Assembly (NCBI GenBank): GCA_019217005.1 | Contig: JAHBNG010000006.1 | Span: 1-64,000 of the forward strand | Source: Chloroflexi bacterium TSY | GTDB taxonomy: Bacteria > Chloroflexota > Anaerolineae > Caldilineales > Caldilineaceae | Direction of reading: 5' to 3' | Length of the DNA: 64,000 bases | The notes under the pieces: model-generated | Told to the model about the DNA's origin: nothing | What the model saw: only the letters and a program-made list of their open reading frames with translations | The model's database searches: none | Program-made: the position numbers and the translations under genes | In this document: positions 36,101 to 45,666 of the stretch, piece by piece | Numbering within the stretch: position 1 is the stretch's first letter | How the letters are laid out: every line of letters begins with the position of its first letter

Positions 36101-37368
36101 ATGATGAAACACGAACAAGCAGAGAATGTGCAGACGCTGGTCGCTCATCTTTTTCGTGAAGAGGCGGGCAAAATGACATCCTTGCTGACGCGCATCTTTG
36201 GCCTACATCAAATTGAAATAGCAGAAGATATCGTTCAGGAAACCCTGATCGCTGCACTCAACCAATGGAGTGTTGGAGAAATACCAAATAACCCTTCAGG
36301 ATGGCTATTGCAAGTTGCGAAATACAAAACGATCAATCTCCTGAAGCGGGAAGACCACGTCAGGTCCTTTGCTGGGGATGAACTGGAGTTGGATTTTCCC
36401 AGCCCCGACTTGGTGGAAGATATCTTCAATGAGGCGGAGATCAGCGATAGTCAGTTGTGTATGATATTTGTCTGCTGTCATCCTTCCTTACCGAAAGAAT
36501 CACAAATTGCCTTGACCCTGAAAACGTTATGTGGGTTTAGTGTACCTGAAATTGCGCATGCTCTGTTAACAACGGATGCGAATATAAACAAGCGACTTTA
36601 CCGGGCCAAACAGAAATTTAGAAAAGGGCAGATTGCTCTCAATTTGCCCACAACCGAGCAGTTGGATGAGCGCCTCGATTTTCTGTATACCTAACCCTCT
36701 ATCTGCTCTTCAATGAGGGGTATCACGCAACACATCATGAACAGCTCATTCGTGAGGAGTTGTGTTTTGAAGCCATCAGGTTGCTGACCTTGCTTACGGA
36801 ACAGATAACAGAAGAGCCCAAATCTTATGCCTTGTTGGCCTTGATGTATATGCATGCCGCCCGCTTTAATGCTCGCCTTGACCAAAAGGGCGGTATCATC
36901 ATTTTTAAAGACCAGGACAGAAACCTCTGGGACAAGGAGATGATACAAGCCGGGCTTTATTACTTGGAAAAGGCAGCCACTGGAGAGACATTGAGTGAAT
37001 ACCATCTTGAAGCCGGTATTGCTGCTGAACATTGTCTTGCAGAAAGCTACGCAACCACAAATTGGCAAAATATCTATCATTATTACAAACAGCTATTTGC
37101 AATCAAACAAAACTCAATCATAGAATTGAACATGGCAATTATCAGTAGCCAAACAGATAGCATTGAAGCATCCATCAAACAGCTACTCACCATAGAAGAA
37201 GGTGCCAAGTTGAACAATTACTACCTGCTTTCGGCAACACTTGGCACCTTCTATTTTGACGTCGGTAATATGGAAAGAGCAAAGTGCTATTTCCAAAAAG
37301 CACTTGACCAAACCCAATCGAAGACCGAGAGGGATTTCCTAACGCAATATTTGGCCCACTGTAAATAA
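36101..37368 (+). pseudogene. ECF42-like RNA polymerase sigma factor with C-terminal TPR domain, frameshifted
   Basis: Sigma-70 region 2 (IFGLHQIEIAEDIVQETLIA) and region 4 (LKTLCGFSVPEIAHALLTTD, then NINKRLYRAKQKFR) are intact, followed by the ECF42-specific long C-terminal extension (YLLFNEGYHAT, CFEAIRLLTLLTEQI, ALLALMYMHAARFNARLDQK). The first frame stops at 36694 right after LDERLDFLYT, and the extension continues one base out of frame from about 36680. The N-terminal sigma part alone may be active, but the extension is needed for activity in studied members. One-base indel, either mutation or base error. Confidence 0.85.
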
Positions 37369-37509
37369 AAGACATGACAGGGATTGAAATTTGGACACGG
37401 ATTTTTTTGATAAACACAGAGCATCTCGGAATAAATCCGTGCAATCTGTGTGAATGCGTGTCCCACATTCTTAATCCTTATAATCTCTAGCTCAGATGAA
37501 CTTTGGAGA
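37369..37509. other. Short convergent intergenic region
   Basis: Contains GGACACGGATTT and AATCCGTG ... GCGTGTCC blocks, similar to the repeat-like sequence at 19745-19790. No gene. Confidence 0.35.
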
Positions 37510-37941
37510 TTACCAAGGTTGTCCCGTACCCGTCTCACAGTAGCTTTTGAGACTGTTCATAAAATGTTGCCAGATGGTTACGTTCGATTGATAGGGTGGC
37601 GTGCCTTGCCATTTCTCATCGAAGTTTCCATGCACAAAACTAAAATCCGTTCCGCTGTTGTTCTCTTTCATTTCAAAAGTGAGCGTCGTCCCAATCCATG
37701 TTGGATTGCCGTTTTCGGTGCAGGTCCAAATAATTTTCTTGGATGGGGTTAACTCATCAATATTGAACTTCATGACGACAGGTTGACCGTCTTTCACAAA
37801 GTTTAATATCTGTTGCCCACCTACAGCCGATGCAATCGTGCTGTCTTTTGACCACCAACCCTGAATACCTGCAGCACTCGCAATGGCTTGATAAACTTTT
37901 TCTGGTGCTGCATTGATCGCAAAACTGTGCTGAATGTCCAT
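37510..37941 (-). CDS. SRPBCC / AHSA1-type protein
   Basis: 143-aa START-like protein: MDIQHSFAINAAPEKVYQAI, GIQGWWSKDSTIASAVGGQQ, SKKIIWTCTENGNPTWIGTT and TFEMKENNSGTDFSFVH. Typical of the bacterial AHSA1/activator-of-Hsp90-like family. It is convergent with the sigma factor gene. Fourth SRPBCC gene within 4.2 kb. Confidence 0.87.
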   Translation of the reverse strand: MDIQHSFAINAAPEKVYQAIASAAGIQGWWSKDSTIASAVGGQQILNFVKDGQPVVMKFNIDELTPSKKIIWTCTENGNPTWIGTTLTFEMKENNSGTDFSFVHGNFDEKWQGTPPYQSNVTIWQHFMNSLKSYCETGTGQPW

Positions 37942-37980
37942 AGTATTCTCCTAATTTTAGAGATTAACATGGCTCATCAA

Positions 37981-38061
37981 AACTGAGTTCTGTATGAAAA
38001 CATGGTTTTGCTTTATCTTGTAGAGATGGCGGAAAAACCATATTTTCATTACAACTGCAGT
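37981..38061. repeat. Inverted-repeat element IR-80, copy 2
   Basis: AACTGAGTTCTGTATGAAAA with CATGGTTTT, paired with AAAACCATATTTTCATTACA and ACTGCAGT. Close copy of 8573-8652. The rest of 37942-38263 shows no gene. Confidence 0.6.
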
Positions 38062-38263
38062 ATAAGCAAAGTAAGCAAACCAGCCGTTTACAGACAGCCT
38101 CATAACGATTTTGCACACTTTCGCCTGATGAGCGGATCAATAGTTAGACTTCCTATACCTATGTCAATCGACCTAATAAAATTAGGACACTTCAACTAAA
38201 TTATCCACACTTCGCTACAAAGCAAAACAACGAATTCCGGAAAATAAAGCGCAATGTTATATT

Positions 38264-39769
38264 ACTTTACTTTCTGGTAAAAGAAAAGAGATGAGGTGAG
38301 AAATGTGACAAAAAGCGGTTAGCGTTTCATCCTAAAGGTAGAGAACCCAAAAAGGAGGAAGGAATGCTAACCGCGCCAGAAATAACTATAGCAGTACTGA
38401 TGAATGTATTGCAAGTAACGCCGGTGGGAACAAACGTAAATGTAATGCGTCTGATGTGGGCGATGATGAATGGGTCGTTTCTGAAAAGTCGAGGAGCAAT
38501 CCATAGTGGATTGAGTGAAAGCGGGTTTGAAGATGAGGAGCTCCGGCGAAGCTGGTGGAGCTTTCGATATGGATCATGGGATATTGCAAGCCTGCTCTCA
38601 TCGTGGCAAGAAGAAGTGGAGTGGAAAGGGGAATGGGAGGCAAAAAAGTTAGAAGGATACCGAGTGAAAAGCATAGATATCACAGGGTTCTGGCGACCGA
38701 AGCGGCAAGGGAAAGTGAACCGACTCTATAACTCAACGGCTCGTCGGGCATTGCCCGCGCTCATCTTTGGAGTGATGATAAGCTCGGGGGAGATAGGCGG
38801 GAAACGAGTGCCACTGCTCAAGGCAATCATGAGATGCGAGGTAGGCACAAAGGAAAGTGAGTTTCGGAAAAAGCTGCTGAAAGAGACGAAGAAATCACTG
38901 GAGTCAGACGAAGTGGCGGTGGTCGATGCCGGGTTTACAATCAGAGAAATGCTAGAAAGCGACGTCGACCGATTTGTCCTTCGGGAAGCGATTAACTGCA
39001 CAGCGCGCCGCAATGAGTTACCCGAACGTAAGGAAAAAGGCAGACCACCCGAATATGGTGATATTGTGCGTCCGCTCTCTCGATGCTATAGGGAAAGCGA
39101 CTCGAGGCCACAACTCCAGACTCGTTTGGTCAATTTGTCTATAGTGGTCGCCTGATTCGCTATCAAGCATGGCACAATCTCGTCCCCAGGACAACCAAGG
39201 TGGATACAGCCAACCGCACCTATTCGATTTACGTCTTTCAGGATCCTGCTTATCACACACCTTTGGTTCTGGCGACCGTCATGGCTTTACAAGCTGAAAC
39301 CATTTATCTTTTCTATCTGGAGCGCTGGCCTGTTGAACATCCCCCCTTGGCTTCCAAGCAGATGATTGGCTTACATCGTCAATTTGTTCATGCCGATGAG
39401 GCTTGCTTCCGCTTACCTGAACTGGGGCTGCTGGCTGGCAATCTTCTTTCCCATTTAGCCGCTTCTCTTCCTCCCATACCGACTGGCTACTGGGATCGAG
39501 AGCCTCAAGCCACTCCCGGCAGGCTGCGCCGCGTTCTCTCGAGTGCTCTTTTTCCAACTCCCGACCAACTCGACCCTGACTTTCGGAAAAAGGCCTCGGT
39601 TTCACACCATTTCCCTAAAGGCGTTCTCGCTCATCGCCGCCTCAATGCCGCTGCTTAAACTAGCCGAGCACTATTTTTACATTTTATCCCGTTTTTTCAG
39701 GGTGGATTCTTTTTTCCGCCCCTTTCGGTTTGCCCTTTGTCACTCAAGCCTTTACCAGAAAGTAAAGTA
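38264..39769. mobile_element. Insertion sequence, about 1.5 kb, with 19-bp perfect inverted repeats
   Basis: TACTTTACTTTCTGGTAAA (38264-38282) and its exact complement (39751-39769) bound a transposase gene. ATAT occurs just outside both ends (offset by one base on the right), a possible target duplication. The right end is 10 bp from the ATG of the methyltransferase gene. Confidence 0.85.
38364..39658 (+). pseudogene. DDE transposase, one frameshift
   Basis: ATG 38364 follows AGGAGGAAGGA. The N-terminal frame (VRSIDITGFWRPK-like region at YRVKSIDITGFWRPKRQ; VAVVDAGFTIREMLESDVD) runs to 39152; the true continuation shifts by one base near 39090 to read FGQFVYSGRLIRYQAWHNLV and then LERWPVEHPPLASKQMIGLH, the probable DDE glutamate region, ending at 39658. 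Candidate acidic residues: D in SIDITG, D in VVDAGF, E in LERWPVE. IS4/IS701-like in general layout, family not assigned. Confidence 0.8.
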
Positions 39770-39779
39770 GATATCATTT

Positions 39780-40379
39780 ATGAACAAACAGTCAGATCCG
39801 AGCCTATTGGCTCGAATTTTAAGAAACACGTTTGGCATCCCGAACGGTCTGCTGGGACGGGTAGGTGGTCACTTGATGGCACGAATGAATCAAGACGCGG
39901 CCGAGCGGGTAATTGATCTGATGGAAATTGAGCCCCAGGATCAGGTGCTTGAGATCGGATTTGGACCCGGCATAGCCATTGAACGCATCGCCCAACGAGC
40001 AAGACACGGAGCGGTGATTGGAATAGACTACTCAAAGGAAATGGTGGCGCAGGCCAGCGCGCGTAACCGGAAAGCGATACAAGCTGGGCTTGTCGAGTTG
40101 ACATATGGCTCGGTTACCAACTTATCATATGAAGATGGTCGCTTTGACAAAGTCTTAACCATCAATTCGATGCAAATGTGGCCTGATCCTGAAGCAGGTT
40201 TGGTAGAAATCAAACGAGTGATGAAGAGTGCAGGAAAGATAGCAGTTGCGTTTACCCAGCACGCCCGGTCGCGGCCAAGGGGAGAGGAACTGTCTGATCT
40301 CATCGAATCAGTAGGATTTGGTCAGGTGCAAATGGAGACTAAAGGAGAGATTGAGTGTGCAATTGCTGTCAATCCTTAA
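39780..40379 (+). CDS. Class I SAM-dependent methyltransferase
   Basis: 199-aa methyltransferase. SAM motif I DQVLEIGFGPGIAIERIAQ, motif II HGAVIGIDYSKEMVAQA, then FDKVLTINSMQMWPDPEAGL, like UbiE/Methyltransf_11 proteins acting on small molecules. The IS end lies 10 bp upstream of the ATG, so its own ribosome site and promoter were probably replaced or lost. Substrate unknown. Confidence 0.85.
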   Translation: MNKQSDPSLLARILRNTFGIPNGLLGRVGGHLMARMNQDAAERVIDLMEIEPQDQVLEIGFGPGIAIERIAQRARHGAVIGIDYSKEMVAQASARNRKAIQAGLVELTYGSVTNLSYEDGRFDKVLTINSMQMWPDPEAGLVEIKRVMKSAGKIAVAFTQHARSRPRGEELSDLIESVGFGQVQMETKGEIECAIAVNP

Positions 40380-40666
40380 TCTGAGCTCTATATGAAAACA
40401 TGGCATGATGTTCCCTGGCTTGAGCATGGACCGATTTGAGACGTTTATCAGAAGGTCGAGGCAGTAAAGAAGTGTTGGAGCATAGGAATCAGAAGTAAAT
40501 AACTTGAACAGATTCTTCGTTTCACTCGAGAATGACACGTTCAACTTATTTAATGCTCATTCCATAATTGAGCAAGAATCGGGTGGAAACCAAGCGGACT
40601 CTCTTCTATAATGAATCTAGCTTCGATGCACGAATGTTAGATTTCAACGAAAGGATGGTCTTTCAC
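40380..40666. other. Intergenic region with partial IR-80 end
   Basis: Only TGAGCTCTATATGAAAACAT at 40382-40401 recalls an IR-80 end; no second end is seen. Nothing else recognised. Confidence 0.35.
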
Positions 40667-41144
40667 ATGAACTCGCTCCACTTTGTCGCCATGCCGACCG
40701 AGACAGCTTTGGCTTTCCAGAATGGCCAGCCAGATGCAAATGGCCAACGACCAGAACAACATATTTCCGATGGGGATGGCGTACCCTGCCGTCACTGTTT
40801 GTCGCAAGTTGCCAAAGGTGAGCCATACTTAATCCTCGCCTATCGACCATTTCCAGCCCCGCAGCCATATGCCGAAATTGGACCGATTTTTCTCCATGCT
40901 AACGCATGTAATCGCTATGCTGAACCGGCAAAGGTGCCTCCAATGTTTTTTAGAATGGGAACACTTGCTGATTCGTGGCTATAATGATCGAGATCGGATT
41001 GTTTATGGCACGGGTGGAGTGGTAAAAACGAGTGATATGGCGGCGGCGGCCACACACATTCTAGAACAATCAGATGTTGCTTATATTCATGTGCGCTCAG
41101 CAAAGAACAATTGCTTTCAATGCCGCATTGAGCAGTCTCATTGA
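40667..41144 (+). pseudogene. DUF1203 family protein, frameshifted
   Basis: The first part (MNSLHFVAMPTETALAFQNG, then DGDGVPCRHCLSQVAKGEPY, LILAYRPFPAPQPYAEIGPI, FLHANACNRYAEPAKVPPM) and the second (LLIRGYNDRDRIVYGTGGVV, SDVAYIHVRSAKNNCFQCRI) are the two halves of a DUF1203 protein. They are in different frames, changing at a run of six Ts near 40945-40952. Function of the family is unknown; paired cysteines suggest metal binding. The start ATG 40667 is preferred to the upstream 40568. The homopolymer makes an indel, natural or technical, likely. Confidence 0.8.
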
Positions 41145-41430
41145 ACCTATGCGCCAAACCTTGACTCATCCTTGGTCATCGTTTCGACCAAGAGTAGAAC
41201 AAACAGCCTGTTTGTTCCGCCTCACGCATGAATAAACTTCACCATCTGGCCGAAACGATGATTGACGCCCACTTTTGTATCCCTTCAACCCAAGTTTTAT
41301 TCCAACACCAAACGGTAATGTGGTATGATGCATGATGATATTCGATTCAATTTCTTCAAGCTAGACAATGCAAGATCCTATAGATTTGGATCTAATTCAT
41401 GATCAGTCGCCGTATGTTTAAGGAATTGCA
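41145..41430. other. Upstream region of the Septu-like pair
   Basis: Contains CTTGGTCATCGTTTCGACCAAG (hairpin, about 41170-41191) and an AT-rich stretch before the ATPase gene. No gene or firm promoter identified. Confidence 0.35.
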
Positions 41431-42819
41431 ATGGCTTCAAAACAGTATATCACTGAATTACGCATTAAGAACTACAGACAATTTCATCACATCCATTTCC
41501 AGTTTTGCGATCCGTCAACCAACGAGCCCCTAGAGAAAATTTGTTTCATTGGCTCAAATGGAACAGGCAAATCTACCCTATTGAGCATATTGAGTTGGAT
41601 ATGCAGACCGGGTTTTATAACAGAATATGTAGATTGGGGTGATGAACCATCTCTTATTTGTTGGCAAATTCAATTAGATAAGAACCGATATTTTGTTCTG
41701 AAATCTAATCGGAATTCTGGTTTACCGGATGCTCATTTGACTTTGCCTGGTGATGTTGAGGATTCTGCAGAATGGCAATCGCTGTGGAACGGTGATGAAA
41801 AATTTGACCAAGCACATCCGTTATTCGATTATTTTTCCAACATTGCAGCAGAATTTACGAATCTAATTTCGACCCAGATTGAGTTGAAGCCAAACAGTAA
41901 CGATCTCGCAATCCACTCGCTTCCGGACGGGGTTCAGATTACAGGAAGATCTCCCCAAACAAATCTTGGTAACGCATTAGAGATTTTTGACAACTTACCA
42001 GCATTTCATCTTACAAACTCGGGCGAGTTAATTGGTTTTTGGAATTTTTTGATTTACCAAATCAAAAGACGGGAAAGTAACTATCAAACGTTCTTAAATG
42101 ATGAATCAACTCAATCCCTCTCGGTTGCAGAGGCACGCAAAAAGTTTGACGCTGAGAATCCTGAGATATTAGAGGAGCTCGCAAAGCAATGGAACTTGAT
42201 TCTAGAGCAGGCCGGATTGGGATTTGATACAAAAAATGCAAAAATCCCCGTTCAGTTGAATGAAAATTTAGAAGCCTACATACGGTTGAAGAATAGAGAT
42301 ATAATTGTCAATTATAATCTTCTCAGTACTGGTATTCGTAACTTCATTTTCCGATTAGGTCACATCTTTGCTCTCTACTTCAATCGTCAGATTGAACGAG
42401 GCTTTTTATTTTTAGATGAGCCAGAGCAGAGTTTGTACCCGGATCTACTCTTTGACGTCATCGAACGCTACCTTGCCATTATTCACAATACACAATTCTT
42501 TGTTGCAACACATAGCGAAATTGTTGCATCTCAATTCAAGCCCAGCGAACGCATTCTTTTGCAGTTTGAAGATGATGGCTCTGTCACTTGGCGACGTGGG
42601 CTATCGCCAGAAGGTGATGATCCAAACGACGTATTGCTAAACGATTTTTCGGTACGCAGTTTGTATGGAAAAGAAGGCATTAAGCAGTGGCAACGTTATC
42701 GAGCGCTTCGACATCAAATTGCCGTAACAGATGACCCAGAAGAAAAAACGCGTCTGATGGATGAATATTTAAAAATCGGTACCGCATATAACTTTGCCCC
42801 CAATGAGATACCTACGTAA
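41431..42819 (+). CDS. AAA/ABC-type ATPase, Septu PtuA-like
   Basis: 462-aa SMC/OLD-like ATPase. N-terminal ITELRIKNYRQFHHIHFQF is typical for the AAA_15/AAA_21 group; Walker A CFIGSNGTGKSTLLSIL; signature-like NLLSTGIRNFIFRLG; Walker B GFLFLDEPEQSLYPDLLFDV and switch FFVATHSEIVASQF. A gene for an HNH-like protein overlaps its end by 17 bp. This two-gene layout matches the Septu (PtuA-PtuB) anti-phage system. A RecF/OLD-type ATPase with another partner is the alternative. Confidence 0.75.
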   Translation: MASKQYITELRIKNYRQFHHIHFQFCDPSTNEPLEKICFIGSNGTGKSTLLSILSWICRPGFITEYVDWGDEPSLICWQIQLDKNRYFVLKSNRNSGLPDAHLTLPGDVEDSAEWQSLWNGDEKFDQAHPLFDYFSNIAAEFTNLISTQIELKPNSNDLAIHSLPDGVQITGRSPQTNLGNALEIFDNLPAFHLTNSGELIGFWNFLIYQIKRRESNYQTFLNDESTQSLSVAEARKKFDAENPEILEELAKQWNLILEQAGLGFDTKNAKIPVQLNENLEAYIRLKNRDIIVNYNLLSTGIRNFIFRLGHIFALYFNRQIERGFLFLDEPEQSLYPDLLFDVIERYLAIIHNTQFFVATHSEIVASQFKPSERILLQFEDDGSVTWRRGLSPEGDDPNDVLLNDFSVRSLYGKEGIKQWQRYRALRHQIAVTDDPEEKTRLMDEYLKIGTAYNFAPNEIPT

Positions 42820-43366
42820 GTCGGAACAGTCGGAAATTATCAAGCGAGGATGGCGGTACTCAATACAAAGTCAGCGACCAAAAATCCGTATCGCTTTGCT
42901 TAGAGAACAAAAGCAATTTTGTGCTTATACTGAACGCTATATTGCTCCAATTGACGCTTGCGACATTGAACATTTCGATGATCGATTAAAAGACACCCCG
43001 AAAGATGACTATTGGAATTGGTATGCTGTACATCATTGGATAAACATACGCAAACGGCCGATAGTTAACTTCCTTCCAATCATGTCGCCTTACGACGAAA
43101 CATTGCCGAATCGAATTCGCTACGTAGATGGAGAGTTTCGTGCAGTCGATGAAGATGACATCGAAGCGATTCACCTGATAGAATTTCTTGGCTGGAACGA
43201 TCCAGAACTTGCTGAATATCGTGCCAGAACGATCAATCGTATCAAAGAGTTTCGTACGTTTTACAACGGTGATGATGCCAAGTTTGTGGAATTTATAACT
43301 GCACACCCTGAGTATTTGGATTTCATTTCTGCCTTGGAAGTTGAGCTTGGGCTTTCGTTGGGTTAA
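42803..43366 (+). CDS. HNH-type endonuclease, Septu PtuB-like
   Basis: 187-aa protein. KQFCAYTERYIAPIDACDIE, then HFDDR and YWNWYAVHHWINIRKR, fits the HNH-like core of PtuB/TIGR02646-type nucleases (CxY..., DxEHF, N/W-rich helix). ATG 42803 is preferred; the frame extends to a TTG at 42794. It overlaps the ATPase gene and must be co-translated. The likely role is a DNA nuclease controlled by the ATPase in phage defence. Confidence 0.7.
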   Translation: MRYLRKSEQSEIIKRGWRYSIQSQRPKIRIALLREQKQFCAYTERYIAPIDACDIEHFDDRLKDTPKDDYWNWYAVHHWINIRKRPIVNFLPIMSPYDETLPNRIRYVDGEFRAVDEDDIEAIHLIEFLGWNDPELAEYRARTINRIKEFRTFYNGDDAKFVEFITAHPEYLDFISALEVELGLSLG

Positions 43367-43567
43367 CGTATCATGTTGGTTGTGCTTGTGATGTCGCATG
43401 AGTAAAGTGCTTCCTCACTGTAACCCCGCAGTTGGTAACCTCAGGAAATAAGCTGCCAAAACCATTCCTTTTGTCTGTTTTTAGTCCGAAATATGAACCA
43501 TGTCCTTCATAGATGGTACTTTAATTCCTCGAGTTACTGATATTCACGTAGAAAGGACATATCGACG

Positions 43568-44845
43568 ATGAAGCGAATTCTTGTCGTAGGCGCTGGTGCG
43601 GCGGGTCTTGCTGCTGCACATCGTTTACATGCTGCCGGATACCAAGTAATTATACTAGAGGCGCGTGATCGGGTTGGAGGACGTGCTCTCACCAACTATG
43701 ACTTTGCCCCATATCCGCTTGAGTTTGGCGCAGAGGGGATTCACGGAGATCGCGTTGTGACATGGCAACTACTCAAAGAATATCGGTTGCAGGCATATCC
43801 TTTTCCCGACGTGCATGGCCCATTCTATATGCATTTAGCGGAAAGCGGTTTTGGCAGCGTGGCCGAATCCCCAGCTCTACCCCTCATCCTCAACTACTAT
43901 GATGCGGCTTGGCAATGGGTTCAGGCTGGCAAGTCAGATGACACTCTTCGAGTTGTGCTACAGGACTGGTGCAACCAAAACTCAGTGGATGTGTCAACTG
44001 GGTTTTGGTCCATGTTTAATGCTTATCTAGGCGAAAATCATGCCGCAGATTTGGATCAGCTTGGTGTGCATGGGCTGATTGATGCAACGTATGAGGGTGA
44101 TGGCGAAGGCTATTTCTACATTCGATCAGGGTACAGCACTCTATTTGACCATCTGGCTGTGAAATTGGACATTCGATTCAGTACACCAGTTCAAGAAATT
44201 CAGTGGGCCGGTCTAAATGTCCGAGCGGTCACTGCAACTGGCCAGGAAATCGATGCCGATGCTCTAGTGGTCACGCTGCCTTTGGCTGTCTTACAATCTG
44301 GAGAGATGACGTTCACACCTCACCTTCCTCAAGAGAAAGAAGACGCAATTCAGGGGTTAGGAGCTGGTCCGGTTGACCGCATCTTCATGCGTTTCAAAAG
44401 ACGATTCTGGCCCTCCGATATGGTCGAAGTGGTCACGGATATTAAGAATACGATTTGGGTCAATCCTGATCCGACGCTACAAAGGGAATCCGCCGTGCTA
44501 CGTGGAACCGTTACCGCAGCCTCTGCACGCGATTTCGAAGCACTTGGTGAAGATGCAGTTCAAGCAGCCCTGAGTCAGCTGATAGAGATCTTTGGTACTG
44601 ATATTCGGAAAGAGTATGTGACAGGGCATTTTGTCGCTTGGGGCGCAGATCCATTTACTCAGATGGGCTATTCTTACACACCAGTTAACGCCACGGGGTT
44701 GCGGAAACAATTGGCAGAAGCAGTTGACAATCGACTGTTTTTTGCCGGAGAGGCGACCAATCATCTGTATCCGGCAACGATCCATGGAGCCTTGGAGAGT
44801 GGTTTTCGGGCTGCGGATGAGATTATATACAGCACTAGCTCATAA
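43568..44845 (+). CDS. FAD-dependent amine oxidase (flavin monoamine oxidase family)
   Basis: 425-aa flavoprotein. N-terminal dinucleotide fold LVVGAGAAGLAAAHRLHAAG with the following EARDRVGGRA; then YPLEFGAEGIHG; FAD-binding C-terminus RLFFAGEATNHLYPATIHGA. Typical length for polyamine/monoamine oxidase-like enzymes. It converts an amine to an aldehyde/imine and H2O2; the substrate is not evident. Followed by a strong terminator, so it is transcribed alone. Confidence 0.9.
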   Translation: MKRILVVGAGAAGLAAAHRLHAAGYQVIILEARDRVGGRALTNYDFAPYPLEFGAEGIHGDRVVTWQLLKEYRLQAYPFPDVHGPFYMHLAESGFGSVAESPALPLILNYYDAAWQWVQAGKSDDTLRVVLQDWCNQNSVDVSTGFWSMFNAYLGENHAADLDQLGVHGLIDATYEGDGEGYFYIRSGYSTLFDHLAVKLDIRFSTPVQEIQWAGLNVRAVTATGQEIDADALVVTLPLAVLQSGEMTFTPHLPQEKEDAIQGLGAGPVDRIFMRFKRRFWPSDMVEVVTDIKNTIWVNPDPTLQRESAVLRGTVTAASARDFEALGEDAVQAALSQLIEIFGTDIRKEYVTGHFVAWGADPFTQMGYSYTPVNATGLRKQLAEAVDNRLFFAGEATNHLYPATIHGALESGFRAADEIIYSTSS

Positions 44846-44875
44846 ATCTTGGAACAACCGATCGGCTCAGCAAAC

Positions 44876-44908
44876 AAAAAGGCTCCTGTTAGGTTCAGGA
44901 GCCTTTTT
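44876..44908. terminator. Bidirectional-type terminator
   Basis: AAAAAGGCTCCTG (44876-44888) and CAGGAGCCTTTTT (44896-44908) form a perfect stem with A and T runs on both sides. Confidence 0.9.
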
Positions 44909-45051
44909 GCGTTCGCTTCAAACGATGGCAAGATCAAACATAATACGCAAAACAAAGAGCTACAGCACACCACGGCTTCTTTGTACTTCATATATGGAGA
45001 TTTTTCACGCCACATCATAACGCATTCCAGCCAAAATCTAGCGGCTCCTTG

Positions 45052-45177
45052 TCAGCCGATGCGCCTATGCCGGCGTTCATCTCTTCGTTGTAATCGTCTG
45101 CGTCGAAGTTCCACGAACATGACAACAATGACGACAAAAGCGGCAGGCAAGAAGCCGACAATCAATTCTGTATCCAT
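45052..45177 (-). CDS. Small single-pass membrane protein
   Basis: 41-aa ORF: MDTELIVGFLPAAFVVIVV, then MFVELRRRRLQRRDERRHRR. One transmembrane helix followed by a very basic tail. GGGAG lies about 8 bp before the ATG at 45177. The frame is open further upstream, but without a good start. Function unknown; the composition resembles small inner-membrane proteins. Low-to-moderate confidence as a gene. Confidence 0.35.
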   Translation of the reverse strand: MDTELIVGFLPAAFVVIVVMFVELRRRRLQRRDERRHRRIG

Positions 45178-45390
45178 GTATGACTCCCAGAAAACCAAAC
45201 AAACGGAAAGGCAAAAGCCACGACAAACCACGTCGCGGCTCCTTAGCACTGTGCGTTCAACCGCACGAATCTCAGATTGAGACAATAAAGCACTTCTGCT
45301 TTATGTATTACAGATGCAGCAACAGGCCAGTTAAATACATTGGTTACCGTTTTTTCCCAGAAGTCGCTTGAGCCAGCAAACCCGTGCGAC

Positions 45391-45568
45391 AGGTGACAGT
45401 CATTCACGCAATCAGCGACTGGTTGACTGAATTTTGTCCTCGCTTCGGTCGTCAAATGAGAGTCACCTTTCGCACTATCACGATGAGTGGAAGGTGACTC
45501 TCACGTGAGAAGGTGCGGGGATAAAATTGGCGCAATCCACAATCCATTTGCGTCCGTGACTGTCACCT
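45391..45568. repeat. Nested inverted repeat IR-178 with AGGTGACAGTCA ends
   Basis: AGGTGACAGTCATTCACGCA at 45391 and TTGCGTCCGTGACTGTCACC at the other end are complementary apart from a few bases. Inside lies a second hairpin, TGAGAGTCACCTT and AAGGTGACTCTCA (about 45458-45505). A shorter element with the same end sequence is at 61120-61198. The region 45178-45666 otherwise shows no gene. Confidence 0.65.
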
Positions 45569-45666
45569 GGAACGGCTCAAACCAAAAGCATTACATTGGT
45601 GCGTAATGCTAAGCGGTCACAGAATCGTGTGAACTACCCTACGACCCTGCAACCCTGCCATAATAA

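Noticed and set aside
38255..39775. Assigning a firm target duplication to the 1.5-kb IS
   Set aside because: ATAT flanks both sides but is offset by one base on the right; not clear enough to claim.
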